Assembly: GCA_029531795.1 (NCBI GenBank)
Contig: JAPEIS010000013.1
Span: 1 to 64,000 of the forward strand
Source of the DNA: Sclerotinia nivalis
Taxonomy: Eukaryota > Ascomycota > Leotiomycetes > Helotiales > Sclerotiniaceae
Direction: 5' to 3'
DNA: 64,000 nt
Under the pieces are notes generated by a model. The model did not search any database. It worked only from the letters and a program-made list of their open reading frames with translations, and was not told where the DNA came from. This document shows positions 34,601 to 46,344 of the stretch, piece after piece; position 1 is the first letter of the stretch; each line of letters opens with the position of its first letter. The position numbers and the translations under genes are program-made.

Positions 34601-35100
34601 GTTGTGAATAGGTTGATGTTGATTTGTAATCTTTAAAATCGATTTTGGATATAGGCAATTGGGAATTATCTATATCTAATTATTTGATTTCTTGTAATAT
34701 TTTGTTCGATAATGATTTATATCAGATATTAAACTTTATTGAAATTCGAGGTTAACAAAAGAATCATCAAATTGTAATATATAACTTTTATCTGATATTT
34801 CTTCGATAAAAGGTTTTTTATAAGGAATTTCTTTAGAAGCAGAAAACGTTTGAATAGATAAACAATCGATATTGTCTTTTGGATAATCTTCGATATATGA
34901 AAAGCAGTATTTAATAATCTTGTTTAACAAAGAATTATAAAAGGCTCCTTAAGAAATAGAAAGCATTTGAATAGATAAAGAATCGGTATTATTCTTTGGA
35001 TAATCCTCGATATAAAGAGAGTAATACTTATAAACTATACATTTAACTTTTATATTAGAATCGATAAGGAATTTATTTAAAGGTTTGATAGTATCGATAA

Positions 35101-35246
35101 TGTTGGGAAGACAGGGGATAACAACGGTATTCAAATTAGATGAATAATATTGTATTGTATGATAAATTCTTTTTCTTTTAAGGTTCTTTTTGTAAGGAAA
35201 GATTATATATCAAGGTGGGGTAACAATATGTGACTATATTCCGACA
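35101..35246 (-). repeat. Left LTR of the copia-like element (3' LTR)
   Basis: 146 bp, beginning TGTTGGGAAG and ending TATTCCGACA on the plus strand. It pairs with 39216-39361. Confidence 0.93.
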
Positions 35247-38200
35247 CTGATTAAACTTTTCTTTTTCGTACGAATATGAATCGTACGAAGGATTCGAATC
35301 GGAACATATGACTATTGTCATACAATTGGCTAGCCCTTTCTTTTGTTTGCTTTTCCAACTCTTCAATTTCAATCAACTTTCCATTTTTTTTTTTTTCCAA
35401 TACAATTTCAAAACCGATCAATAACTCTCTCAAATCTATCAAGAACTTCTAAGATAAAGTTTCCTTTTGTTTTCAAAAAGAAAATCGCGATTATAATATA
35501 TATTCTATCATTTGTACAACAAGACTTTACATAATATTGATCTCTTGTATCAGGGCTATAATTTTGTACAATGTTGCTTTCGTTGTTGTTCGGGCTGATC
35601 AAAATCCTGTTCTCTTTATCAGCAGACAACAACTTTTGCCTTTCTGCTATAATCCTTTGTAGTTGACTTTGATTGCGCTGTTTGGCCGTTCTGTTCCTTT
35701 TGTACACAACAGAATTTCACCAGTTCAGATTCGAACAATACGCTTTTCATATATCAATACGCTTTTGATACAAAGTCGTAAAAGGATTGTTCCGAACAGA
35801 TACCATACATATTGTCGTCGAGGTTTGACATCTTTTCTTGAATGCCGTCGGGTTGCTAGCCATTTCTGTGGTTGCTGTGGAAATTGCAAATAGTGTGATT
35901 ATACAACTCGTTGTTCTGTACGAAAGGGTGGTCCCGAAGATCCTGGAAAGCATAATTTACTTTCTGTAGACAATAGAAACAAGGACAATAACAATAACAA
36001 TAATAATACTACTCTTAATAGTAAAGCTAAACAAAACCAATTCGTATTAGATTCTCGAGAAGTACTACTTCTCATCAAATGATTTTCTGATTTGGATATA
36101 TACAGATTCGTACTAAAGATTCGACTTTTCTTCTTTCAATATTTGAAAGAAATGAAAAATAAATTTTAAATAAATATAATTAATCAATAATAAAATAAAT
36201 ATAAACAAACTCCAAAGAAATCCTAATATTCAATTTATATATACAAAGGTTTAGTTGCCTTTCGTATGTTCTTCTCTACTTACCCATCCTTTGATTTATA
36301 CAACAAGATAGTTTTGATTGATCAGTTTCATCGATTAAATGCAAGATAGATTTTCCATCGATATAAAAGATATTCAAAATCACTAAGTAATTGAAATCGA
36401 TATCATCCTTAATTGTAAATCGAAACCATCCAGATGATTTTGAATGTAATTGATAATGCTTGTAGAATTTGTTTAATCGTTCGATTATACAAGTATCAAC
36501 ATTGTATCCGGCTTTAATAAGAATGTTTTCGAATCATCGTATAGAAGGATAACCAAATCGTCGATAGAGTTATTGTAATTCAACTTCTATCAAATGATTA
36601 TATGAAATCGATTTCTCCTTCTAATTCAATAACATCCAAGGATGATTCTATTTTCGTACAATAAAGATTAATTTCTTTCTTTATACAAAAACATTCCTGA
36701 TATTATCCAAAAAGACTTTCATACAATCCATATTTTGAATATAAAGCAAAAATGGAATATTGATCGATACAATAAAAAATATTAACAAATCAATCGAAGT
36801 TACTACTTCAATTATACTTTCTATATTCGTTAATCCTTTTCCGAAACGAATCTTGTATCCGTTTTTCTTCGAACGATCGATTCTAGAAATGATATTCGTA
36901 CAAAAGAAAGCTTTTATTTAATTGTACTCTATAATAGAGATTTTTGCAGTTTCAATATCAAGCATTATTCCTTGAAACATATCAGTTGTATACCTTTCAT
37001 TTAGAGTAAAAACTTTATTAGATTTTTCGTATAAATCAATTAATTCATCTTTTTCTGTAAGAGCATATACAAATGCTTGATTGTTTAATATTTCTACAAT
37101 CTTATATCCATTGATCTTTTTTGTTTTTACAAAGAATGATTCTTTTGATTTCTTGTTGTTATAATTATCATTTATATTGTATGTTAAGGCGAATTTTACT
37201 TTCTTATTCTTTGATTTATTGATCGAATTGTCCTCCTTAGAATCAATCTGAAGTTGATCAAATTGTTTTTGAAAAATTTCATTTTCAATAAGAAAATGAT
37301 TATATACCTTCTGTTTCTCGTTTATTGGATGATCTTTCGCCCAATAATCTGTTTTTCTGTAAATAAAACAATCTTCCTTTTTCCGTTTTGTATATTTTTC
37401 AAAAGATTGTCAATACGAATTTCTTCTATATATAGAACTTCTACTTCGAAATCTATACGATGAACAACCCCAAGAAGGATAGTTCCTTCGTTCTCGAGTA
37501 TATATACGATCCGTTCAGAATTGATACAATTCGTTATCTTCATCGTTATTATTTTCGTTTTGAAAATATACAATCGAAGATAATTCCTTTGTATATATAA
37601 CAAATCCAATTGAACTTCTAAACTCTATACACAATCCTTCGTATAATATTGCTGGTTTCAATAATGCATTTGTATATTCTCGTATATCACAACAAACGTT
37701 CAATATTTAGTCTCTTAAACTCAACTCGATTTGATAATTATCAATAAGATTATTTTATAATATACGAAGAATTGTAAAAAGTATTTCGAGATTTTTTAAC
37801 AAGGTTTTCTCTAGATTTCTTTGTACGATTGTTGATAAAATTGTTATACACTATTCTATAAAGTATTTCTGCCTTCTTTCTTCGATTTCGAAATACATTT
37901 GTATAGTTTTGATCATTGAATCGAAATCTTGATATCGTTCAGAGATTTTATCATAATAGAAATCGAGAGTTTTGTTTCGCAACATTATTGAAAACACAAA
38001 ATGATAATTTTCTTGTACGATACCAACCTTTCTACAATAATCATAAAACACTTGTAATTTGAAGTTCAAAAAATCGTATTCTTCATTACTGTATTTCTGA
38101 TTGCTGAATCTGTAAATCTTCATTAGATCTGTAAGAAGTTTCGATGTATTCGTACAAAGCAATTGTTTTTGTAGATTCACTACAGATGGTTTAGTGTTTG

Positions 38201-39215
38201 ATAGATGTGAAGTATTGAATCGAAGAAATGATTATAGTTCTTCTAAAACTCTGATTGAAGATTGTATATTTGAAGGTACAATTCTATATTATATTTCGAT
38301 CGATGGTAATACGACTTCTGATTTGATTATATTCGTACGATATATTATAATTCCAATTAACATATTAAATTCGATAAAGAAATCTGTTACGATTTGAGTA
38401 TGTTCTTCGAGGATATCGTTCGATAATTCTTTGAATTCCTATAGAGCTTCTGCGAATCGTTTGGTATATCCAATTCCTATCGCTGATTTCATATACATAT
38501 AATATCGTACCAAATATATACAAAGAAATTTCAAACAAGTATAGTTTCCTAATTTGAATATATCTTCTATTCAATCTTCGAAGAATTCAGCGAATTCACA
38601 TCATAAACATTTTCGTATATAATATCTATCTTGACAACCAACTATCCACATTGTAATATATACATTAATTCTTTCTTCTCAAAGTTGTATAATATCATTT
38701 GAATAAAGGTCTAATCCCCATCCCTCGATCTTGTACATAATATTATCAGGGATTGGAAACATATTGAAAGAATGGAATTTTCAATAAAAGAATTGATAAA
38801 TTTTCAATATAAATGATAAATCACAATAATTTTTCGATGAATCTTCAAATAAAAGAATAAATTAAATGAAAATAAAAATAAAATTAGATGAATAAGATTG
38901 TATAGAGTATTGCTAAATGTACGAAATGCATAATAAACGCAAGTACATTGTTCCTTTAAAAATCGTTATAGATTGTAATCAATTGTAGTATCTTCGAAGA
39001 CTTTTGTACCTTTTGATCACAAATTGTATTCAATTAACAATCATTAACATATAGAAAAACAGATAATACAATTTAACTACAGATTAGAAGATCAATTATA
39101 CGAAATCTCAGTACAAATGAAATCTGAAATCTTCTTTCGTTTTTCTTTGTATACCTCTTCTATTCGTTCCTTACTGCTCTATGATTGATAAGTAATCCAG
39201 TCAACCATTGATTAG

Positions 39216-39361
39216 TATTAGAAAGGTAAAGGATAACAACGGTATTCAAATTAGATGAATAATATTGTATTGTATGATAAGTTCTTTTTCTTCTAAGGTT
39301 CTCTCCGTAAGGAGAGGTTATATATCAAGGTGGGGTAACAACACATGACCATGTTCCGACA
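39216..39361 (-). repeat. Right LTR of the copia-like element (5' LTR)
   Basis: 146 bp. It matches the left LTR except for transitions; its first bases have decayed from TGTTGGGA to TATTAGAA by G-to-A changes. It ends GTTCCGACA. Confidence 0.9.
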
Positions 39362-41571
39362 GATAATCTATTATAGAGTAACTTTTGCTAGGTCCTTTTG
39401 TTCCTTGGCCGGAGATAAGATCGTTAGCGCGATAACTGGCTTTGAATTATAATACACTGAGCAATTGAAAGTATAATAGTTTGAAGAGAATATTAAATTT
39501 ATTTTTGTTCAATTGATAATAGAATTGTGGTATTGTAATTACAGTAAGCCAAAGATTAATAATGTCTTTGATGAAAGCTAAATAATATAAAAAGATTAAT
39601 ATTTATAATAATCCTTTATAGCGATTTCCATTACAAAATATTCTGTAATTCTGTCGACGATTTTTCCATTAGTGAGTTGAAGCTTGTGAGGATAAAATAA
39701 GAGTTATATTTCAATATTGTATTTAAGAACAAAAGAACGATTAGCGAAGGTTTCTTTAGAGCATTTATTATCAATAAGATTTGTAATAGTAAAAGGGTTT
39801 TTATATATAAGGAATATAATAGTTTTAACGAATAGAGATTTGTTATTCATAAAGTTAAACTACAATAGCTTATATCTATTCATTTCTCGATTTACCTTTT
39901 TGCCTTTAGTATTTCTTCACAAGCGATTTTTCATAAAGGTTAGTCTTTTCCTTATTCGGGACTTTCCTTAACTGAATTGGATATAGAGACAATCTTCTCT
40001 AGCTCGATATAGCCTTATTATTATACTTGATTCAAATATTGTTGATCTTATACCCAATTACCAATATATCCTCCTCGAAATCTATTGCGATCATTATTAA
40101 ACCTATTAACACTTCGAAAAGCCGGGGCAGCAATATATTGAACAAAGACCAGATTAATTAAAGCGGCGACGTTATAGTTGAAAAAAACATTAATAGGAGT
40201 TTGTTTGTCAGAAAGAAGATTATTATTGATATTATAAATAATATAATGATCAATCTGAAGATAGTTGATCCTATTATAACAATTACAAGAAACTACAGAA
40301 TTAAATTTCTTTTTCTTATTTTGCTAACCTTTTTTCTATTATCCCTTCTGTTTTATTATATCGAAGTCTATAGAATTATTATTATTAGCAATAAATACAT
40401 TATCAGAATTTTTGTTATAATACTCAGCGTTACAAAGATTCTGATTTCAAATAGAGAATTTCTTTTGTTAATCATCAATATCGTCGACAATATAGGGGTT
40501 CGAATCATCAATAACCAAAGTTCGAAAAGAAACAATAACCTTTTGCTTCATTGTATTAACAATCTTACAATCAGATTTGTAACAAGAATTAGCAAAATGA
40601 AACAATGTAAAAAAGAAAACCGAAAAGAACTTTTTTGAATCTATAGAAAGTTTATCGAATTTGAACGAAGCTTTCCTTTCAATATCTACAGAGATATATA
40701 ATTTGTCCAATTTGGCCAAAAACGAAATAGTAGAATCGAAACAAATAGGATTGTTAATAAATCTAATGATATCTATAATATACTTTTGTTGTATTTGATT
40801 ATCGAGAAGATTAATAATATAATTAATCTTCTTTTATTCGAAAATAAAGAATTATAAATCGATTATTCAACAGAATTACAAATCCAATTTTCAAAACTAA
40901 TAGTCTTCTTAGTAAACGAGAATATTAGATCTTTCGCCTTTAAAAACAAATAGATCTTTTTAAGTTTAACAAAAAGTAATCGGTTTCTAATTAATAATAA
41001 CACCACCAACATCCAGCTGAACTTGCTTATCAATTAAAGTACAAAGAAGCCCGACATTTTCCGCTTTAAATTCCTCGATCTTATTTATTTGAGTAGTGAT
41101 ATAGATAGCTTAAATAGTAAAGCGATCTTCGATAACAAAGAAAATATAATTCAAATAAGCAATTTATTCGTTAGAACCAACAATAAAGTTTAGCATCACC
41201 GGAGTATCCAATTCTATTAGAATTTGTATAATAGTAAACCATTAACCAAAGACTCATTGGATTTTGATACAAACTCCTTCGATAGAAATAGAAGTTGCAT
41301 TATCAACAGACATAGAACCAGAAGCTATTATAGAAAGAATTGCAATTATACAAAAGTAATCGATAAAGAAATTGCAATTGTACAAAAGCAATCAAAAATA
41401 GATACAAAAGTTTACGAATAAATACAATCGCACAAAAGCAATCAAAGATCAGAAATTGTACAAAAGCAAATAAAAGAACTACGTAAAAGCAAATAAGAAA
41501 CACGATCATACAAAAGCAGACGAGTTACAATAGCGCAAAAACAGTCGAAAACAGATACAGAAGCCTACAAA

Positions 41572-41795
41572 TGATTTGACAAAACCAAATCACTTCGTAA
41601 AGTGATGGAGCCTTTGAAAGAGTAGTACAAACTATTATAATAAGGGAAAAGGTATATATAAAGTTGATCTATAATTATACTACGAAGAGAGGAAGAAGAT
41701 CAAAGAAGTGACCTAACTATATAGAAGTGAATGCATACATGTGTGCCTAAGGCACACATGATCACGTGCAGGTGAAGGGAGATGAACCCGTAACA
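41572..41795 (-). repeat. LTR-like 5' end of the gypsy relic
   Basis: On the minus strand it starts TGTTACGGGTTCATC and contains a TTTATATATACC box and a pyrimidine-rich CTTCTTCCTCTC tract, ending near CAAATCA. It precedes gag-like sequence in the right orientation. A hairpin built on TGTGTGCCTAAGGCACACA lies at about 41740-41758. The inner boundary is uncertain because the partner LTR was not found. Confidence 0.5.
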
Positions 41796-42549
41796 ACTTG
41801 ATAATCACAATGAAAATAATTATCATTATCAAATCAAATAAAAACACTATATACCAATCTAATAATCAATATTAGATCTAAAAAGTAATAAGAAAACTCT
41901 AATCGATTATCATCATTTACACCCCGAAAAACCTAAACCACCATTATAAATCTTGGATTATTCAAACACTATAATATTATTACCAGTTCCAATTCCTATA
42001 AAGATTTTATAACAATCAACAAAAAAGAAAATATAGTTTGTTTAAATAGGAAAATAATATTTTAAATTTTAAAACGATCTTAAAATTTGAAAGGTAATTT
42101 TCCAATTCAAGAATTTGAAGCGTCTAGACAAGATTTTGTTTGAACAATTGTTTTACAAAAGGTTTTATTAATAGTTTAAAGACAAATTAAACTTTGAAGA
42201 AAAAAATATTATTACAAATTCGTAACCCATTCCTAACTAGTCTGTATAATTGTTTAAAACATCCATCCCTCATATAGTCGGCGCTCTTCCTAGTACCTTC
42301 TTCCTTCTTCGTAGAATATCATCATATCTTAAAGCACCCTACCACCACTGTGATATTCTATCTCCTTTGCTATACATAACTTCCTTCTTTGTCATTTACC
42401 GACCTTTATCGTTGTTACTGTCGCAATTTTCCTCCAAAGTCCATCTTTCTTCATATCGACAACCAGTTAGTTATACAATAGTAAAGGCACTTCTAAGATA
42501 GAGCTGGAAATCTCTCTTCCAAATATTATCCTACAGTATCATAAATTCA
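41796..42549. other. AT-rich boundary, no gene seen
   Basis: Transposon-free spacer between the RIP block and the two-gene island. Nothing supportable. The 3' end of the following minus-strand gene lies at 42550. Confidence 0.5.
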
Positions 42550-43736
42550 TTATGAACCCAAGGCAACCTGCATAAGCCGTGCAGAGCTCGCCCATACCCG
42601 AATGGCTTTAAGACCCCATTGCGCCCATATCTGACTGTCTGGAATCTTAACCTGCTCAAGGTAAGATGTGAATAGCTTCCAATGGTCCTACTTGTTCTTT
42701 TGTATTCAACAGCTCCTTTGCGAGATCCTTCATCTCAGCAAGAGTGTAATCAGCTACCGAAATTGACTTGATATGGACATGTAATTTGCTGGAGCTGGAT
42801 GGACTATCCTTCTTAAATGAATAGAAATATTCTTCTGTAATGATCGTGCTTAGGATTCGGATATTATGATTATGGATAGAGATAAGTCGGATCTGACATT
42901 TGAAAGTTAGCTTGAACCTCACATAAATATACTTCTAACTAACAGGTAATCTTCGTAACGCAAGCCGAGATGCACACGACTGCGGCGATTGTTTTTCCAT
43001 CATTTCTGTCTCAATCTGCTGGTGAATGCTATCATCAATCCTCCAAGCCATAAAAGCAAGCCTATAAAATGCAATAAACTCGGTCGTTAGGATTTCATTA
43101 TTCATCGCAGAGCGCGAATGTATAGTAAGAGCAAGCGCTGTTAAGTCGCTAGTCGTCCAAGCAGTTGTGAAGCCCCAACACGAACGGTGCGCTTCATACA
43201 TATCTCTATGTTGTCAAGTGTTAGCAGAATGTGGAGGTATAATGAAACGGATTAGTTATAACATACGACCATTCGTAAAGCTTTCCTAATCCTTCCCAGG
43301 ACAATTTTTGCATGTCGTTGTGGAGTGAAGCGGCGACATTCCGGCTGTTGAAGAACAGATCTTCATCCGATAGAGGAGTCCCAGCGAGATTCGGGCTGTA
43401 GAAGAACAGACCGTCATCCGATCGAGGAGTCTCAGTACGGTCAGTTAAGGTTGTCGGAATCATAGGAATATCTTTGGCCGAGTCAATGATGATACCAAAG
43501 ACATCGCTGAATTCTTTCTTCAAGATTTCGCTTTCCTTATGTTTAGACTTCCGAATAGACTTATTAATCTGGACAGCAGCTTGTCGGCGAGACGTAGTGG
43601 AGAGCGGCATGGTAAACTTCAATCGATCGATAATTAGCGTCGTGATTCTGTGATTTATTTGCAATGATGTGTTCGTAAGTTTGTTTATTTGTGTTATCAA
43701 ATATATGGATTCTGCCTCGCTTTGTTGCTCTGACAA
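42550..43736 (-). CDS. Unknown intron-containing gene, divergent partner of the nuclease-like gene
   Basis: Exons 43736-43267, 43205-42944 and 42892-42692, plus probably 42630-42550. The first two introns have GTATGT/CATAG and GTTAGT/GTCAG borders with CTAAC branch sites (CTGCTAAC, AAGCTAAC). The last intron (GTAGGA to GTCAG) is inferred because the frame after it, ending QWGLKAIRVWASSARL, looks coding; without it the protein stops at 42656. Starts are Met 43736 (337 aa) or Met 43610 (295 aa), the latter in a good ACCATGC context. The product is hydrophilic and mostly helical, with a basic Arg/Lys segment early (RRQAAVQINKSIRKSKHKE), two near-repeats (SDDGLFFYSPNLAGTP and SDEDLFFNSRNVA), and no signal peptide or membrane segment. 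I do not recognise a family. It is free of RIP stops although both sides are transposon graveyards. Confidence 0.6.
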
Positions 43737-44001
43737 CTGTACAAAACTACAAAGTGATTCTGCTATCGAAAGGCGGTGTACGAAACTCTCAGGGCATATA
43801 TCTCCGTAGACTTCTAATCGGGATAGATGTCCATCAATTCTGATTAATTATTCTATTGGTTATTATCATTCAGACATGTAGCCCCTGCCTATTAAGGTAC
43901 CTTTGCTTGGCAAGTGTATGAGGGGTTGTTATAAAGTTTAGTCCATCTCACTAATGATTTTCTACTTGTACAATCCCAGCTTGCTGATTAAAACCAGGCC
44001 G
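43737..44001. promoter_or_regulatory. Shared intergenic region of the divergent gene pair
   Basis: About 265-390 bp, depending on the true starts, separates the two divergently transcribed genes, so they probably share promoter elements. No specific factor site was recognised. Confidence 0.45.
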
Positions 44002-45208
44002 ATGTCTGCTCTTCCAAATACTATTGAAAAGTGGCAACTCTCTTATGCCCACATCAATGATAAGGATTTTAAAAATGCGAACTTCGAGAGTGGGAGTAAA
44101 TTTAAATTCGAAAGCGCTATTCTCCTGCGGGTCCTCCATAGCCAGACCAAAATCACGATCGACAAGTCTTCATCTTCAATGCGCTGGATCAATGATAGTC
44201 AAATATTTCCAGCAGCGCGACAGTTACAAGCTGAGATGGCAGTTAGGGGTCAATACTTTGAGCCACTACTTCGAATAGTAAAGAAATTTTCCAAAGATGT
44301 AGGGTGGACTTCGAAGGACTTCATAGATTCAGGATGCTTCGGAACATTTTTGTCTCTTTTGGCACTCATTGAACGCAACGATACAAACGAAGAAGATGAA
44401 GAATCTGCAGTGAAGTATGTCACCACTCCTGTTGCTGCACGAACTCGACTTCAACAATCGCAAAGAGACCCTTACATGACACCAATCAAGAAATCGACTA
44501 GACAATTACACTTTCTTGGTACATTCACCGACGAGATGGACTTGGATACGCCCAGCACTACCGAATCAATTGAGCTACCACCATCCGGTGAAGGATCCGT
44601 CGCAAAATACGAAAAAGCCAGGATAGAGGTGCAGGATGAACAAATAGTCAACCAATGTCTTATCAACTTGCTACTGCCTATCTCTTGGCCCCTAGGAATA
44701 TCTGGCAATGTCGACCCACAGCGGAAAGCTTACATATTTATCCTACAAGGCTCCAAAGCCTACGAAGCTCGGGTTGACGGTATAGTTACACATCCCAACC
44801 GCAGTACCGATGTCCTGGGTTTCTTGGAAGTGAAACGTGGTCACCGAACAAATGAAGTTCGCATACAAGAGGTGGCTCAAATGGTGGCATTCATGAATTC
44901 GAAGAACAAAGATAATGCCTCGGCTTTGCAACGGTACGTTATCTTCGTTACTCGCTTGCCTTGCTAATATGCTCTGTAGCTCGTGGCTTATATCGATGTG
45001 CGCCAACCAACTATTTATCACAATAGCAAGCTGTAATCAACCATGGATAGAATTCCTAGGAACAGGAGAAGGATTGAAGGAAGGCATGCCAGAATTGAAA
45101 TCAGAAAATTTTCTTCATATGAAAGAATATGGTCCATACAATTTAAGCAAATATCATCATTTGGTTTCAGTGTTGGAGCATCTATATGTATTACTGTCAG
45201 GTGTATAA
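44002..45208 (+). CDS. PD-(D/E)XK nuclease-like protein
   Basis: Two exons, 44002-44933 and 44980-45208, encode 386 aa (402 aa from Met 43954). The 46-nt intron has GTACGT donor, TGCTAAT branch and TGTAG acceptor and keeps frame. The C-terminal half has the core signature of the PD-(D/E)XK superfamily: a strand with D259 (ARVDGIVTH), then LGFLEVKRGHR with E276-x-K278, then an alpha helix VRIQEVAQMVAFM whose Gln is common in this fold. This pattern is seen in many uncharacterised fungal proteins. The N-terminal half is helical and includes an acidic run (NDTNEEDEESA). No signal peptide is present, so it is probably nuclear or cytosolic. It is intact and not RIP-mutated, and divergent from another intact unknown gene. 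Nuclease activity is inferred from motifs only. Confidence 0.75.
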
Positions 45209-45496
45209 CTTTGTTCCTAGCATTTTTGAGAGATCATTAAATCCAAACCTTGTTCCTAACTTGAGGCCCGTGATAATATACCTATACTAACAGCCGATAA
45301 GCACATTCTACTTATACATTGACGCAGGCCTACCCCGTACTTTTGAGATATAGTTATAAAGCCAATAAGTATAAAGGAAAAAGAAAAGAAAAAAACAGCT
45401 GGAAAAGATCAGATCATCTTCGGGCAACGTTAAACTAGTTTCGATTCTAATTTGGTAACATTCAACAGAAGTTTCTTATAAGTTGTTGATGATGAT
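45209..45496. other. Intergenic, no gene seen
   Basis: 3' flank of the nuclease-like gene up to the target site of a solo LTR. Nothing supportable. Confidence 0.5.
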
Positions 45497-45733
45497 TGTC
45501 ACGGGGTCAGGGCCGGGCCACTGGACCGGCCCCTTTAGTAGGCTCCACCTGTCCGATCCAGCACCGAGCGGGGCACGCTCGGTGATCGTACCCTGTAAGA
45601 GCGCTAGGGCTCGGAGCCCTAGCACATACAAATGTATTTAAAGGAAACGTTCCTTCTGTAGAAACGTAGCTCTTCGAGCTACGTCTTATCAATAAAAGTG
45701 ATTTCTGTTATCCTGTCTGCTGCCTCCGTGATA
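45497..45733 (+). mobile_element. Solo LTR, type 1 (237 bp), copy A
   Basis: It starts TGTCACGGGGTCAGGGCCGG and ends GCCTCCGTGATA. It is flanked by a perfect duplication ATGAT (45492-45496 and 45734-45738). It is GC-rich and unmutated compared with the nearby RIP-degraded copies, so it inserted recently or escaped RIP. No internal sequence. Confidence 0.95.
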
Positions 45734-46212
45734 ATGATGGTATTTTACGTCCTGGGGGCCCTATAGGGTCCCGCACCTTCTAAAGGGTATAAGAACAGGC
45801 TAATCTAAGAGTGTTTATATATAAATATCACAATACATTTCCACCAATCGGTTTCTATCTATTTTTCTTTTACAAATCTGAAAAAGTTGTTTAATTATAT
45901 AAATCGCAGATATCGTTTTGTAGCATTTTTCGATTTCAAATTTTTTATTTTATTTAAATTAATTTATAGTGTATATTTATTAATATAATAAAGATAAATC
46001 TTTATTTTAAACAAATATATTTTTGTTGAAGTTTGATTTATTATCAATATTTGAATCTGGATTGCTATTATATAATCTTCAATGATAATAAAAAAAAATA
46101 TATAAATAACTTTCAAAATTTTTGAATAGAAAGATATATAGAAATGTATATTGTTTCAATTTTAATCTAAATACTATATCAAAAAGTGTAACGATTCTGT
46201 ATTAATACCTTA
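45734..46212. other. AT-rich spacer, no gene seen
   Basis: Strongly AT-rich, no ORF. Ends with the CCTTA target copy of the next LTR. Confidence 0.5.
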
Positions 46213-46344
46213 TGTCACGGGGTCCTCGTATAAGGTATACGGAGACCGCTCGGGTCCCGACTCATAGAAGTCGGCCCTCGGATAAGTGTAGGCTAGCCCC
46301 GGTCGGGGCTAGCGCTACATACAAATGTATTTAAGGAACCGTTC
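46213..46344 (+). mobile_element. Type-2 LTR (213 bp), left part
   Basis: It starts TGTCACGGGGTCCTCG and is interrupted at 46344 by the minus-strand gypsy element. Its remaining 81 bp lie at 55335-55415. Rejoined, the LTR is 213 bp and is flanked by a perfect CCTTA duplication (46208-46212 and 55416-55420). Confidence 0.93.

Larger units (their letters stand above)
35101..39361 (-). mobile_element. Ty1/copia-like element, 4.26 kb, internally deleted
   Basis: Two 146-bp LTRs (35101-35246 and 39216-39361) and a perfect 5-bp duplication GATAA (35096-35100 and 39362-39366) define it exactly. Minus-strand coding relics run: gag-like at 38180-37850, zinc-knuckle-like CFIYRKTDYWAKDH near 37370, protease-like GIMLDIETAK near 36980, and the integrase zinc-binding region LYRRFGYPSIR...YKHYQLH at about 36560-36450 with the start of the core (LHLIDETDQ). 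It ends there, with no integrase DDE remainder and no reverse transcriptase. About 0.9 kb of other sequence precedes the left LTR. It was mobilised as, or later became, a non-autonomous element. All parts carry RIP-type stops. Confidence 0.88.
31880..41795 (-). mobile_element. RIP-degraded Ty3/gypsy chromovirus relic, split by a copia element
   Basis: Minus-strand pol can be followed in order. Protease region at about 39880-39380. Reverse transcriptase at 33946-33428 (GRIRIYQDYRELNN; YLDNILIYS). RNase H with YNKELLTIIK at about 33040. A short post-RNase H linker at about 32830-32570, then IN C-terminal GPYKIIKI at about 32370. Chromodomain at about 32130-31990 (TWQSANDLKNNEKVFIEYHR). The integrase catalytic core is missing between linker and C-terminal part, so the element was already defective. 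Gag-like sequence probably lies at 41200-40450. Stops are numerous and RIP-like. A copia-like element interrupts it between protease and RT. The 5' LTR-like end is at 41795; I could not find the 3' LTR. Confidence 0.8.

Noticed and set aside
40201..40638. 145-codon Ile-rich ORF
   Set aside because: AT-rich, no family features, opposite strand to gypsy gag-like sequence.
41736..41760. Perfect hairpin around TGTGTGCCTAAGGCACACA as a terminator or ncRNA
   Set aside because: It lies inside an LTR-like end and has no independent support.
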